DNA from: Theobroma cacao
Taxonomy: Eukaryota > Streptophyta > Magnoliopsida > Malvales > Malvaceae
Length of the DNA stretch: 64,000 nt
Reading direction: 5' to 3'
Assembly (NCBI RefSeq): GCF_000208745.1
Contig: NC_030852.1
Span: 31,078,969 to 31,142,968, forward strand
Shown here: positions 1-13,100 of the stretch, piece by piece
Position numbering within the stretch: position 1 is the stretch's first letter
Layout of the letters: each line of letters opens with the position of its first letter
Made by a program: the position numbers and the translations under genes
Notes under the pieces: generated by a model
Databases searched by the model: none
What the model saw: only the letters and a program-made list of their open reading frames with translations
Told to the model about the DNA's origin: nothing

Positions 1-515
1 TTGTAAAATGTTATAAGAGATTTCTAAAATCTAAATACTTGTGAAATATGTCTGTTTTATTATTTGAAAGTAAAATTTTGAACTATATGATTTTGAATGA
101 GATAACTTAAGATTTTCTTTTGATATTTATATGATTAATGATATTTTGACTTAAATATTTTGAGCATGCTTGATTTGATTGAAGAGATGTTAATTATTTG
201 CTGAGTGGTTAGATTCACTCCTTGTTTCACTTTTTTTTTTCAAATTACGATTTGGTTAACCACACGAAAATTTCATAAAGTGATATTTCGTAATTTAGTA
301 AATGAATTTAGATTGTTTAGAATTTATTTAAATGTTACGAATATCAAACTATCTTAAATTAGTATTCAGGTTTTTATCTTAACATGTTAACTTTATAATT
401 TTAAAGATCTAATTTTAGATATTATCGAATTATGACTTTTTTAATTTCTACCGATAAATTTAGCTTTACGAATAATTAGATTCTTAAGTATATTAATCTC
501 TTTCAGCAATGGTAT

Positions 516-556
<41 letters not shown>

Positions 557-630
557 AAACCTTACATGTCTATAAAATTATATTTTACAAGTATGTTATA
601 TTTGTCGTGTCTCATATTTGAGACGTGACA
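1..630 (-). mobile_element. Probable LTR-type retroelement end, leaving the window on the left
   Basis: Read on the minus strand, the segment starts at 630 with TGTCACGTCTC, a start typical of plant Ty3-gypsy LTRs, and continues as AT-rich non-coding sequence to the window edge. The first 28 bases form an imperfect inverted repeat (603-614 against 619-630, 10 of 12 positions pairing). A (TA)n run lies inside. No coding domain is visible here. The other LTR, primer-binding site and target duplication would lie outside the window, so this call rests on the terminal motif and on the similar look of the segment starting at 61339. It could simply be intergenic DNA. Confidence 0.35.
519..554. repeat. 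(TA)n microsatellite
   Basis: About 18 uninterrupted AT/TA dinucleotides inside the putative LTR fragment. The length is probably variable between individuals and prone to assembly error. Confidence 0.9.
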
Positions 631-3172
631 GTACAGTCCTACTTTCTAGATATTACTTGTAAAACTGAGGTCAGAATTAGGAACTGAAAAAGGTGTTTTA
701 CCTTCTGATACCTGTCACGAAAGGCCAATGATTAAGTGTTAGTATATTATTTATTTGTTTATGTTTAATTTCCTTTCAATCAGGGGGGCTTTTAACTTAC
801 AACTTGTGGTGGTTTTAACTCTTCGAGGTACACTTGTGTTCGGACCTTTTTATTCTTTTTCTCTTTCCACTTTCAAGCAGTAATCACTCACATGTTAGTG
901 AGCAGAAGCTTCTTTCCACCTATGCCGACAAGATCTGCCTTATGATCACGAGTAATAACGAAAAGATCTCCTACTTTCTGTGACTATGGTTTGCTCAGAT
1001 GAAAAAGAAAAAGAAGACAAGAAAGAAAGACGATAAGTTACAGGGATGTATATGGTGTCATGGAAGTGGGGTCTCCCTTATAAAAAGCAATGGTCTTGAG
1101 CTCACCACAAGCAGCAGCCACGCGGTGCACCGAAATGGACAGCCCCATCATTGATATCGAAAATGCCTTCAAATGCCCATCAGTTATTGAAAGGTTCCGG
1201 CCGAAAGTAAACTATGAAATGAAGTAAAAAATCTCCCAATACACATCCCAATTTAGGGTCTGATCTTTAATGGTGCTTTTGGCCAATGATATCAGTTGTT
1301 TTGCACTTCTTTATCATACTCTTGACAGAATTATTCAGTGGTTTCAGATAATGGTCAAAGACGCGACGTCCCACCATATGCTGAAGTTGTTCATGCAATT
1401 ATTAGCAGAATGTGCATTTATGTCCAGAAGAGTTAGCCAAGTATATATAATACATTCTCAGTCCTCTATAAATGTTACTATACAAGCTTTTGAATCAATA
1501 ATAGCTTAATAGTTTTTACTAAGGCAGTGTTTCTGGGTCATTCAATGTCAAATTTTATAACATATAAATTATAAAAACAAAATACAATTTCACGTGCATG
1601 TTTTCTTCAAAGTGTCAGATGCCAAAAAAATTTCTTGCACGAGCAAGCAACTTTACCGAGAATTTCACTTGCAGTAAGGATCGGACCTGTTTCTTTCACC
1701 ATTCTGGTGATAGAAACTTAGAAAAGTAGGAGCTCAGAATGCTTGTAACACTGCAGATCGGACCATAGAAAAATGGAAAGTACCCTTCTTGATTTTATGC
1801 TTTAACACTTTCTAAAGGGACGATGTGCGACACTACCAGCCTAACCAAAACCCGTATAAAAGCATGCGAATAGTCCTCCACTATCCTCAGAATACTTTTC
1901 ATATACCTAAATATTTGTAATTTACATAACAACGGACTAACTTACCGAAGCAAAGCTAAAAATGAAAAACAAAATTTTGCAAAATTTACAAGAGAGTTTG
2001 TGAATTGAGGTGCACGAATGAGAAAATAAAGTATTTTAATTTCACATCGAATAAGTAAAAAAATTTTAAAAATTTATTAATGTAGATATTATTTTACATA
2101 TTTTAATTTTTTAAAAATAAAATAATAATCTCGTGGCATATGTATGTACAATGAATTTAGTTATGCATGCAATCAACTCACTTGTTTCAAAGTCTGATCA
2201 TGGTTAACTATTTTGGTCCTCAAAGGAAGAAATTACCTAGCTAAACGGTCAAGCTATTCATTGTTTGGCTGTCAAATTATGCAGACTTTTACAAGTCAAC
2301 TCTTTTATTTTATTTGCCAGACAAATTTGCTTTAAGTCTTTGCATTCCCGGCAAAAAAATGAATGAGGGGTTAAAGGACGAAGTACTATGAATTTGGAAA
2401 ACATGGTTGTAGGAGTGTTGCAATCAGAAAGCAGCTCCTCCATTGAATTTCTCCTACCATTTGGCACATTGGGTTTCTTTTTCCACACTGATGATTTGAA
2501 AATTTTAGAACATGGTATCACTAAATTCACATTAATTATATGTACTATCATGGCATTGAATTTTCTACAAGATAACACACAAAATTAATTTGTAATGATT
2601 CGAAATTTTTTCTTTTGTCACAACTCTTTGCAAACGAGATATGGTTTTAGGAAACAAAAAGTAAAATGCTAAAATCCCGTCAATCAAATTGTCTACTCTT
2701 AATCATTTCAAGTAAATCAAGTGATTTTGATGTATTTTGAATATTACAAATAGACAAATTTAATACGCAAGTTTATCTTTAATGATACAATTTCAATCAT
2801 ATAATTCTAACAATATATATATAAATAAAACAAGAATGTTATACATAAATATCTTTGACAATTCTCTTGTTATCCAATTATGAATAAGAAAGTTAACCCC
2901 ATTCACAATATCTTAATGCATGATTTATCGTATACGCATCAATTCTCAAGCAGCAAGTCTTTGTGTTTCGTGGATATTTTTAGTGCTAGATGATTTTGCT
3001 GCCACTAGGTACCCTTGCCGACTTGCCAAGATCCTCCAATTCTAGCCCCAATCCTCTTTTATGGGCTTGAGTCCAAGTTCTTCGGTTAAGCCTTCCTTTG
3101 GATGAGGACTGCTCTTTATAAGCCCAGCCCAAAACTGAAAAATTAGAGCTCTATCGAAATTGATTTAGAAGT
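631..3172. other. Gene-poor spacer
   Basis: AT-rich sequence with short open frames only, none with a recognisable domain. The one promoter-like arrangement is TATAAAAA at about 1079, which precedes a 30-codon ORF at 1135-1227. Nothing else could be supported. Confidence 0.6.
1135..1227 (+). other. 30-codon ORF behind a TATA-like box, status unknown
   Basis: The ORF opens with ATG at 1135 and reads MDSPIIDIENAFKC... to a TAA at 1225-1227. A TATAAAAA lies about 55 bases upstream. The composition (charged, with little low-complexity sequence) is more protein-like than the surroundings. It could be a first exon whose remainder is lost, a small peptide gene, or chance. No family is recognised. 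Confidence 0.2.
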
Positions 3173-3545
3173 CAACACTCAACATAAATGCATGCTGTAT
3201 TACCGACACAGCAATTGGACCGGTCCGGTTACATTTAGATTTGATTGTTTTGAATTAAAGTGATTTTTTAGATTGAATTGTTTTGAATTCAACACTCAAC
3301 ATGGATGCATCAAGTATTACTAACACGACAATTGGACGGGTTGCGTTAAGTTTTGATTTGATTGTTTTGAATCAAAGTTATTTCTAGTTATTTTTAAATT
3401 TGAATCGTTTTGAATTCAATACTTAGCATGGATGCATTCAATATTATTAATATGGTAATTGAATAAGTCGTGTGAAATTTAGATTTGATTATTTTGATTC
3501 AATTTATTTTAAGTCATTTTTAATTTAAATAGTTAGATTTATTGT
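3173..3545. repeat. Degenerate tandem repeat, about three copies of 117-128 bp
   Basis: The phrase CAACACTCAACAT-(A/G)-ATGCAT recurs at 3173, 3290 and, diverged, 3418. Each copy is followed by a segment with a (T)AATTGGA or AATTGAA core and then by GATTTGATTGTTTTGAAT. Copy spacing is 117 and 128 bases. No coding content is seen. The array lies about 800 bases upstream of the gene at 4342. Confidence 0.75.
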
Positions 3546-4341
3546 GGATTTATAATTTAAATTTGACATTCTAATTATTCAAGTTCAAAATTTGTTTAAT
3601 AAAAAAATTATTTCAGTTCAAAACATTTTCAACTTCAAGTTGTGAATTTTTTTTAAAATATAATCGAATTTGATTTAAATGAATTATTCAAATTGGAGTT
3701 ATTTGAAATTAGTTTTCAAATTATCAATTTGAATTCATGTCATTTCATATTTGAATTATTTAACATTCAATTAAACAAACTGATATTATTAATTTTTTTT
3801 ATCAAATTATGTGAACCGCAATTGAATTTCAACCGGAATTTTGGAATTGACTCTGCCAAACTCTTATGTTTACGATCAACAAGTTGTAATCGAAAGCCAA
3901 AAGTATCAAACATCAACGGCCCCAAAAGGTATGTTTTTCCGCAACATCAAATCGACCGAACAAAAGCAGAACGACCCAATTGCATACAAAAGTCCAAATC
4001 ATAAAAAGGCAAAACATTGACGGTTGTCATTCGTGCACCTCTTAACAAAACACTTAACTAACCGAACGAAATCAACAACCCTCCATCCGCATCCAATTAA
4101 CTAATCCACCATCTTTCACTACTCCGCAAAACACTAGATAAAAGTCCACCACAGTCTCCACTAAACCGACAAAATCGATTGCTTTTGTCTTTTTGTTCAC
4201 GTCAGCACCCAAAACCGTGTGCTCTCCACCCGTTGATCCTCCAAAACCGACGTCCCCTAAGCCGCCTCCCCGGGCACTCTCAAAATATAAATCCCCAAAA
4301 GGTTTAGCACCATTCTGCCAATACAACAAATCTTTTAAAAA

Positions 4342-5124
4342 ATGTGTAGGTCTACGGATTACAACGACTTTCGTTCCGGCCATCAAAATCTTTTGAAGAT
4401 CAAAGCTTTCTTTGTACGGTTCTCGGGTTTGGATTCTTGTACGGAGCCGTTATCCGATTCGCTCACTCTACTTTACCCGCCCAGAATCAATGAGAAGACG
4501 CTTGAAGTTTCCGGGTCCAAAGTCCGACCCGATCTCCCGGCGTTTGTCACTCTCCACCGGATGGTAAACGTGAAGACGAAAATTGGAGAGGCGATATATG
4601 GGAGCAGGGAGCGGGTTCGGGCCGAGGATGGGGTCTGTTTCGAGGTTTACTCAAGAAAGGAAAAGGTGTTGAAAGGGATTTTCAGGAAAGATGACAGGCA
4701 AAAGTGGAAATTGGAATGCAAGTGCGCCATCGAGAGATGGGATGGCGAAACTGTTGGCGTTGACAGGGCAGTGGCGGATGTGTGCGTGGCGGTGGAGGGA
4801 GACGTGCCGATGGGAGAGAGGGTGGAGATGGTAGTGAGGAAGAGGGGGAACAACAGGAGGGTGGGTTTCGATCAGCTGGAGGAGATACCAGAGGAGAGGG
4901 AAGGAGAGAGTGAATCGGACGGTGGATGTTGTTGCAGTTGTGGGGAATCGGACGGTGAAGGTTTGGAAGGAAGGTGTGATGGAGATTGCGGTGGGGGCCA
5001 GGAGATGGATATGGAGGGAGTGAGCTGGGCCGTTGATGTGGGCCTTTGGGTCATGTGCTTTGGGGTTGGATACTTGGTCTCCAAAGCGTCTGCCAAGAGC
5101 TTGAGGCGCATGAGACTACTTTGA
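4342..5124 (+). CDS. Plant protein of unknown function with C-terminal membrane anchor
   Basis: A single-exon frame of 260 codons with much higher GC than its flanks. Residues 18-90 are a beta-rich segment (FVRFSGLDSC, LTLLYPPRIN, LEVSGSKVRPD), and residues 90-160 carry charged strands with an ECKCAIE motif. An acidic, Cys/Gly-rich linker follows (about 175-222), containing a CCCSCGESDGEG stretch. Near the C-terminus is one hydrophobic segment (VGLWVMCFGVGYLV) with a short basic tail, SLRRMRLL. The pattern fits a cytosolic domain anchored at the C-terminus, and the basic tail suggests an in-plane topology signal. I do not recognise a named family with certainty; similar plant proteins are annotated as uncharacterised. 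The start is the first ATG of the frame. No intron is apparent. Confidence 0.7.
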   Translation: MCRSTDYNDFRSGHQNLLKIKAFFVRFSGLDSCTEPLSDSLTLLYPPRINEKTLEVSGSKVRPDLPAFVTLHRMVNVKTKIGEAIYGSRERVRAEDGVCFEVYSRKEKVLKGIFRKDDRQKWKLECKCAIERWDGETVGVDRAVADVCVAVEGDVPMGERVEMVVRKRGNNRRVGFDQLEEIPEEREGESESDGGCCCSCGESDGEGLEGRCDGDCGGGQEMDMEGVSWAVDVGLWVMCFGVGYLVSKASAKSLRRMRLL

Positions 5125-6862
5125 GTTTGAGAGAATCAACAAAGGGCCCTTTTTTGTCAATTTAAAATGTAAATTACCCAATTTTGGAACTTTGAAACTC
5201 GAATTTATAGTGATTATCATTAGTTATTACCAATTCTTGTTTCATATTCAAATTATTTGAACATATTCATAAAGGATTTTATTTTCTACTTTCTGAAATT
5301 TGGCTATTTGTGAGTAGCAGAGCGGGCTTAAATCCACAACACCTTGCCCCTTCCATCAACCCAAAACAAAGTGAAATGCTTTTTATTCACGTGAATCCCT
5401 AAACCTTGAAACGGCCTATACCTGTGTAGACCACTTCTTATCGTTTAGGGAGAAAATGATGGAAGGAAACCCTTTCTTATAGTTATCATGAAAGACTTTT
5501 TGAGTCCTGCCATGCTACTACTAATTACCTAGAGAGTTTCATATCTAACTACAAAGAATATTGATGATAGACTGACTTGATTAGGACTTAGGATTGTGCA
5601 TTCTGTTGCTTTAATTAATAACTAGCTTTCATTGAAACCCATTTAATTTTCATATTAGCAGGTAACCACAGTAAATTTTTGGTTATTAGGTTTTGGGGCC
5701 CAAATTATATGTTTGTTTAACCTAGGTTTGACTCAATTTATAAAGAAAAAGAAGCGTCCAAACCTTTCCTTAATATTCAATCATTCATGATATGTTACCT
5801 CCCCATTACTATGAACCTTTGCACTTATAAAATTTAGGCATTATACACATTCATGCACCCCCTTTTTGTATTTTCAATTTTTTCTTCTTATCCATCAAAT
5901 AATCAATATAAAATTGGTATTGTAAGAAAATACCTTTTTTCTGCATAATCAATGAGCAAATATGTTTTTTTTTCCAACTCAAAATCTTTTTATATTTTTT
6001 ATAATCATAAAAAAATTAAAAATTAATAACTTTGTCCAAGAACAAATTGATATCAGTCAATTATGGAAAATACTATATATATATATATACATATAAATGA
6101 AATTCTATAGTTTTAAACACATGGTAAATGTAGTCAGTGGTAAAACTAAGATTTCACATTTGGAGATAAACAAGAGATGGGTCGATTGTGAGGTTTTGGG
6201 ACAGTGAGTTTTGAGGAATAATTCAATTGTAATAAGTTTTATTTTTAATTTTTTTTAAGTCTATTAAAATTAATTATTAATTTTTTTATTTGAAGAAAAT
6301 AGATTCGAATCTTATTTTCTAGATATGGATCATGTACCAATTAATGAAACAAATGCTCAAGTACAAATTAGTTATTAATTACTTATTGTGGGACATTTCA
6401 CTAAACAAAAAAATTATTCTATAAATAAAATTTATTTTTTAAAATATATTATGAAATTTTAAAAATTTTGAAACGGAGTCCCTATTAGTCCTAATTTCCT
6501 CTACCATTTAATGTAGTGAAATATGTTTCAGGTTTATTTAAGATTTGAAGTAAATTTATTAGTTTTAAGTTATACTTATTTGTATCAAACTCAAGCATGT
6601 GAATTAATCTAAAGCTAGATTAATTTTGAAGCTCTTTATAAACATTGATGTTAGACTTTGTATAGTTTTAGTAAGAAAGAATAATACATGCGGTTTGATT
6701 ATTTCCTAAATTCTTGGAGAATAAAATCACAAATCTAAAGATTTCCAGCCTGCCCAAAATTAGGCAACTAAAACTAAATAACGAAAATTCCAACTATAAA
6801 ATCAAAATCGCAAAAGGGGAGGAAAATAAAAGGAACACCACCAATTCATTAAAGCATCAAAT
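5125..6862. other. Intergenic spacer
   Basis: 3'-flanking DNA of the preceding gene followed by AT-rich spacer. A palindromic G-box (TTCACGTGAA) lies near 5388 and a short (TA)n run near 6074. No gene-like frame was found. Confidence 0.6.
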
Positions 6863-6941
6863 CCACGTGTCTAAATCCCAATCACCTAGAAGCAAATAGC
6901 CACGTCAGCAATAACCCCGTTCTCTCTCTCTCTCTCTCTCT
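6863..6941 (+). promoter_or_regulatory. G-box, ACGT element and CT-rich leader upstream of the GCK-type kinase
   Basis: CCACGTGT (CACGTG core 6864-6869) and CCACGTCAGC (6900-6909) lie 240-285 bases before the kinase ATG. A (CT)n tract follows at 6921-6941. ACGT-core boxes are bound by bZIP and bHLH factors in plants, and CT tracts are frequent near plant transcription starts. Function here is inferred from position only. Confidence 0.45.
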
Positions 6942-7148
6942 TGCCCTCAAACCAGTCCCCTCTCTATATCGCTGTTCATGGCGGTCAACGGATCAAAATA
7001 AACACTTCACCAAACATAAAAATAACAAAAGCCGCCCTTTTTTATTTTTCACGACGATTCTTTTTACTCTAGATACTGTGCCTGCGGCTTTTAAAGCGGC
7101 GATTTCTCGACGTCGATTGGTTTGCTTTTCTAAGGGCGGCTCTAGGGT

Positions 7149-10100
7149 ATGCGGAGAATGGGAGGAAGTCAGAGGAGTTATTCAGCGAATCCTAGCGATT
7201 ACAGGCTTCTAGAAGAGGTTGGTTATGGCGCCAGTGCTACTGTTTACAGAGCGATCTATCTTCCTTTTAACGACGTCGTAGCTGTCAAGTGCTTGGATCT
7301 CGATCGCTGCAGCAGTAATCTGGTTCGTTTTTTTTCCTCTTTATTTGACTTTTAATTTTCGTTTTTTTTAAGTTTTACTGTTTGTACTCAAATATAAATG
7401 ACTCTAATTTGATTTTATTTTAGTTAATTTTGAATAGAGATCTTGTTTAATCAAAATTTATTTGATTGTGGATTTCACTTATTGTTTTTCGTGGAGTTGA
7501 ATCGTGAAATTCTTTTATTATTATTATTAAAATTCGTTTCTTGGAATTCAGAGTTTATGAGGTCTTGGACGATAATTGAATTGAAGTTTTAGATATATAT
7601 GTTTTATTGTTCTAGATAATGCTTGGTATTTGTTCCTTTTTGAAATTGTTTAAAGTTGAAAGTTGTTCTTTTTATCTTCTATATTTAACTTTTTCTGAGG
7701 TTCCAATAAAAGCCTATTTGATAGTGTTATCCGAACCATACCACCAAATAGGAGTTTTAAAAAAAAAAAAAAAAACTTTTTATGGTAGCGTCTGTACCAT
7801 TGATTCGGCATTTTAGTACTGAATTGCGTTTGCTACTTTGTGTGCTTAAGATAGTCTATTAACATTCCATGGTTACTTAAAGCTGGATATCTGCCATTTT
7901 GGAATACTTTGTAATGCTGCCACCATCGGATCCTTGGGATTTTTTTAGAGGAATTAAATTATTGTCCACTTGATATGCCAAAGATATGAAATGGTTAGAG
8001 AGTTTAAAAGTTGTTGCCTGTTAGTATTGGGATTGAAATCCCGTCCCTAAAAAATGTTTTGTACAAGGGAGACCGTACTATTCTCCATACCTTCCTTTTC
8101 TTTCCCCTAGCTTCCTCTCTATCCAAACAAAGCCTTAGTTCCAATTCATGCATGCAAATCTTTTGGTATGCTTGTTTGTTTCATACATATAGATCATTCT
8201 ACTGAACAAGTTATGCTTTTGATAGTAATAGTCACTCAGAATGTGCATGCCACAATTTTATGTGTGTGTGTGTAGATGTATACATGTATATATATTGGAA
8301 TCTTTTATAAGGGAAGTCATTTAGATGCTTTATAACTGGTAGTATCATGGGTGGTATGGTTTAGGTTTATATTTCCTACTCTCCATGGACCTGCTCTCTT
8401 TGTGATCTCTTGACTCTTGAGTGGCTTTCTTGATGGAAAATTCTCTTTTGCAGGATGACATACGTCGGGAAGCTCAAACAATGAGTTTGATTGATCACCC
8501 AAATGTTATTCGGGCATTGTGTTCGTTTGTAGTTGACCGTAACCTGTGGGTAGTCATGCCATTCATGTCAGAAGGTTCCTGTTTGCACCTCATGAAGATA
8601 GCTTATCCTGATGGATTTGAAGAGCCTGCTATTGGTTCTATTCTGAAAGAAACTCTTAAGGCTTTGGATTATCTTCATCGACAAGGACATATTCATCGGG
8701 ATGTTAAGGTCAGTGCACCATTGAAGTTCACACATTATTTTATCCAAATGAAGTTATCATTACTTTGATTTGATTTGTTTTTAATTGACTTTGTAGGCTG
8801 GGAACATACTGCTTGATAACAATGGCACAGTAAAGCTTGCTGACTTTGGTGTTTCAGCTTGCATGTTTGATGCAGGAGATAGACAACGTTCTAGAAATAC
8901 CTTTGTTGGGACTCCTTGCTGGTGAGCTAACTTTGTCAAATCTGCTAGACGATTATAGTTCTCTTCTGCTCCTCTCCCACTCTGATGGCATTGATAGAAA
9001 TTATTTTTTCTTTTTGAATTTGCATGATTTGAGATTCCAATTTATTCTTTCTTTTCAGGATGGCACCAGAGGTCTTGCAGCCAGGAAGTGGATATAATTC
9101 CAAGTGAGTTTAAATCTGTGCTTAAGATGTTAAAAAATACTTAAGGCCCCTAGAATTTTGCCTAAACACGTATCATCACCGTACAAAGTTCAGTAGGCAT
9201 GACATCTTAGTGTACACAGTATTTTCTGCTTCTGGGTAGCAGGGGTTGGTTGTTGGTCTGAACTTACAAGGTGTCATGCTTTTGGTCCTGCTGTTATATT
9301 TGTTCATTTTATCCACACATCACGGCTTGTTACTAAAGTATCTATGCCGCTCAAAGTTGCTAACTTTGTGTATGCATTGCATACAAGTGGTACTATGGAA
9401 GTCTGACTATAGTTTATATACTTAATGGCAATTATGCTTGGATTGCATTGAATTTGGCTTGGGTGCATACAGAGTTGATGTGTCTCTTGGTACATTTAAA
9501 GAAATGGTACATTTTTGTTTTCCAGATTAATATTGTATTTTCATTAATTGGTTGCATTTTGCACAGGGCTGATATTTGGTCATTTGGCATAACAGCATTG
9601 GAGTTGGCTCACGGTCATGCACCTTTTTCAAAATATCCACCAATGAAGGTATCAAATTTCAGTTGAAAATATAACAAGAATTTATATATAATGTGAGTTT
9701 TTAGTCAAAATCTTATTTATGTTTTACTAATTTTCGTTCTACAATAACAGGTTCTCCTGATGACCATACAAAATGCTCCGCCGGGACTTGATTATGATCG
9801 TGATAAGAAGTTCTCTAAGGTACTGCTATTCTTTCTGGTTAGATTATCTCAGTGACAGACATGTTATCTGTCATCATGAACATAAAATGTCGATAGGTGC
9901 ATTTAATGGTGTTTTGCAATTGCTTACTAGTCATAGCCAATTTCTAATTAAAAGATTTCCAGTTGTGATCAGTCTTTTAAAGAAATGGTTGCGATGTGTC
10001 TGGTAAAAGATCAAACGAAGAGGCCAACTGCAGAGAAATTATTAAAACACTCCTTTTTCAAGCATGCGAAGCCTCCTGAGCTTTCTGTGAAGAAATTATT

Positions 10101-13100
10101 TGCTGATCTCCCACCACTTTGGAATCGTGTGAAAGCCCTTCAGGTTAGTGATAACACTGCCACAATGCAGGTATTTTAGCTTCATTTGTCTGCTGTATTT
10201 TTCTAATGTATTCTTTTTTTTGTCCAAAATTTTACAGCTTAAAGATGCCGCACAACTAGCTCTAAAGAAAATGCCTTCGGCAGAACAAGAAGCTATATCA
10301 CAGGTTAGTAATTATCAAAAGTCATTTTTTACTTAAATCAGATTTACCTTCTCTTCAAATAATATCTGTGAAAGTTTTAACTGTTGAGTTGCCCTCTTGG
10401 GGCATTTGTGTTTTCTTACTGCTGGTGGTGTTGTCTTGTGTTTGTCAGAGTGAGTACCAAAGAGGAGTTAGTGCCTGGAACTTTGATATTGAGGATTTGA
10501 AAGCGCAAGCATCTCTGGTAGGCCACATTTTCAATTCTAACCTTAAATAATAAAGATTTTACTATAGACATATAGTATGAGAAGTAATTTCTTCGTCAGT
10601 TATATCTATTACTTGGTTTATACTAATTTTTTCACTTTATTATGCTAAGGTGCGTGATGATGATGATATTCATGAGTGCAAAGATGATGATGCAAGCATG
10701 AAATCAAGCCTTGGTCATAAGGTCAGCGGTTGTATTTTTTTTTGCCCCAGTGGTATGATACATAGCTGGACATGGTTAAAATAATATTGGTTGTCGGTGT
10801 TGCCTGACAGGCTGCAGCTTACTGCGAATCTAGTTTTGGAAAGTTGAATTTAAATAGGGAAGTATCTCAGGCTGAAACTGGAGGGCCAAGGAATGTTGAC
10901 TTATCACAGTCTGATTGCTTGAATGGAAAGGGAAAGAATCTGGAATGTGATATAGTTGAAGCTGGCTGTCAGGAAACTGTTGGTTTGAGGAAAAATGGAT
11001 CAAGCATTGATGTTATGGCATCAACTTCAGAAAGGGATGTGGTATTGACCAGGGCTAAAACAGTGAAACCTAGGCAAACTCAAAGTGGGCCACTCACACC
11101 TGGTGCTGTTCTTAATCATTCATCTTCAGAACGGGTTCGTAACTCAGAAAGGTTGGTCAGTACATAGTTAGGTTTGCTTGGCCATTTCAGTTGTCTTCTT
11201 TTTATGGGTTTTTGAAGTGAGGTGGACCCTTTTTTTGTCCAAGTAATTGTTACCTGATGATGTTTTTGCATAAGTATGTAGCACATTTGGTTTTAGTTGT
11301 AGTTTAAAAGAGCCTATGAAATATGAGGAAGGGACTCAATCTGCTATATGACGGCTGCAGATCATGGTTATCATGTTAACTACCAAACTTGAAGTAGTTC
11401 CTTTTCTTTTGGACTATTTTATAGCCTGTGATTGTGAAAATAGATGAATTCTATAAATGGTCCAGTTAATTTATGTTCATGTGTTTTGCCGGTGCTGTTG
11501 AATTATGTTTTAATTTAAAATGGTTTAAATGTTGGGCTAGTGAAAGCCATATGAGGTCATGAAAATATACTGCTGTTAAGGGCTTTTTTTAGCTCTCTCT
11601 CCAATAAAGCAGAAGTGATAATTTCACAAATCTTGATTCCAGTGTGCTTTGAGTTGATTCAACTGCAATATTTCTTAGGTATGTTGTTTAATAGGAGAAC
11701 ATGTGATTATGACTGATTGTTACATATACCTTTTTAAACATAGGATATTTGCTTGTGTTATTGCATTGGTCATGTCTGATTAATTTCTTATCTATTTTAA
11801 TTTAAGAAAATAATTTATAAATCATTCGAAGTGGAAGAGAAATTTGTAGATGCTGAGCTTATAGTTTGCTAATGATTAGGTTTGAGAATGAAATTTTACC
11901 AGCGAATGAGAAAGTTTGCCAAGTTCGTAAAGCTCCAAGCTTTAGTGGTCCATTGATGCTTCCTAATCGAGCATCTGCAAACAGTCTATCAGCTCCGATT
12001 AAATCATCAGGAGGTAACAAACCGATAGTATTTAGAATCATTGTTGTTTGTTTTTGTCACCAGCATCATGGCCAGTGCTACTATTGTGGCTGCTAAGATT
12101 AGATATATTGTAGCATTTTTTGTTTCCTTCAACAGGGTTTAGGGATTCTCTGGATGACAAGTCAAAGGCTAATCTGGTGCAAATAAAAGGCCGATTTTCA
12201 GTAACATCAGAAAATTTAGATCTTGTAAAGGTAAAGCTCAATTTTGATGCTATATTTGTTCTCCTGTGCAACTTCACTAACTAAATAATGTTCTCCAGGA
12301 TATTCCTTTAAGCACGGTTTCACGCCGATCTTCACAGGTGGGTGATTGGTCTTTGTTTAAATATCCTTCTATAAACAATATTAATTGACCACTCCTTATT
12401 GGTTGCTCTGTTTCTTCTTGAGTTTCAGACTTCACCTCTCAGAAAGTCTGCCAGCGTAGGTGATTGGATATTTGAATCCAAGCAAGTGGTTTGTACACTA
12501 AATCTTCTCCTCAATGTGGTTGATTGTGAATTTATGTTCTGTTTCATTTTATTGCAACATCTTGCATTTTGAAGCTTAGGATCTGTTATAAATGTTGTCA
12601 AGGTGTGTGCTTAGGTGAGTCACCAATCAGAAAGTGCCTAACTGCCTTCCAGGGAAGGCATCTTTTTTTTTTTTGAATTTTCAGCATGTATTAGCGAATC
12701 GGGAGAACATCAGTTCACCTCATTACATCAATTTTGCAAGGCTATGCCCTGTACAAAAGATCAGGGGGTATACCATTACAAAATTATGCTCATTTTCTTT
12801 AGCTAACCCCTGTACAGTTCCAGAATTGTATTCAACCCTATATGCCTCTTACATGAGCAAAACAAAAACACCCACTATACAGTTAAAATTTGTGTGGGAA
12901 CAACGACTCAATACAAATTTCATCTGCATAACATCCCAATAAAATCCTTTAAGATCTCCCAAACTCAAGAGTAATGGAAAAATAATTCAGTGAGCTAGTA
13001 CACAACCTGTTCTGTTGACTTTGGTAGGCTACTCAGCTATTAATCTCTTCCCTCATGCCAGCACTCCTAGTTGATTTGTCTCCCCATACATTAACTAATT

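Noticed and set aside
2258..2588. Pair of opposite open frames (66 and 106 codons)
   Set aside because: No domain or splice signals; likely chance in a spacer.
4072..4396. Open frames on both strands just upstream of the gene at 4342
   Set aside because: They lie in the presumed leader/promoter, are mutually overlapping, and have no recognisable protein features.
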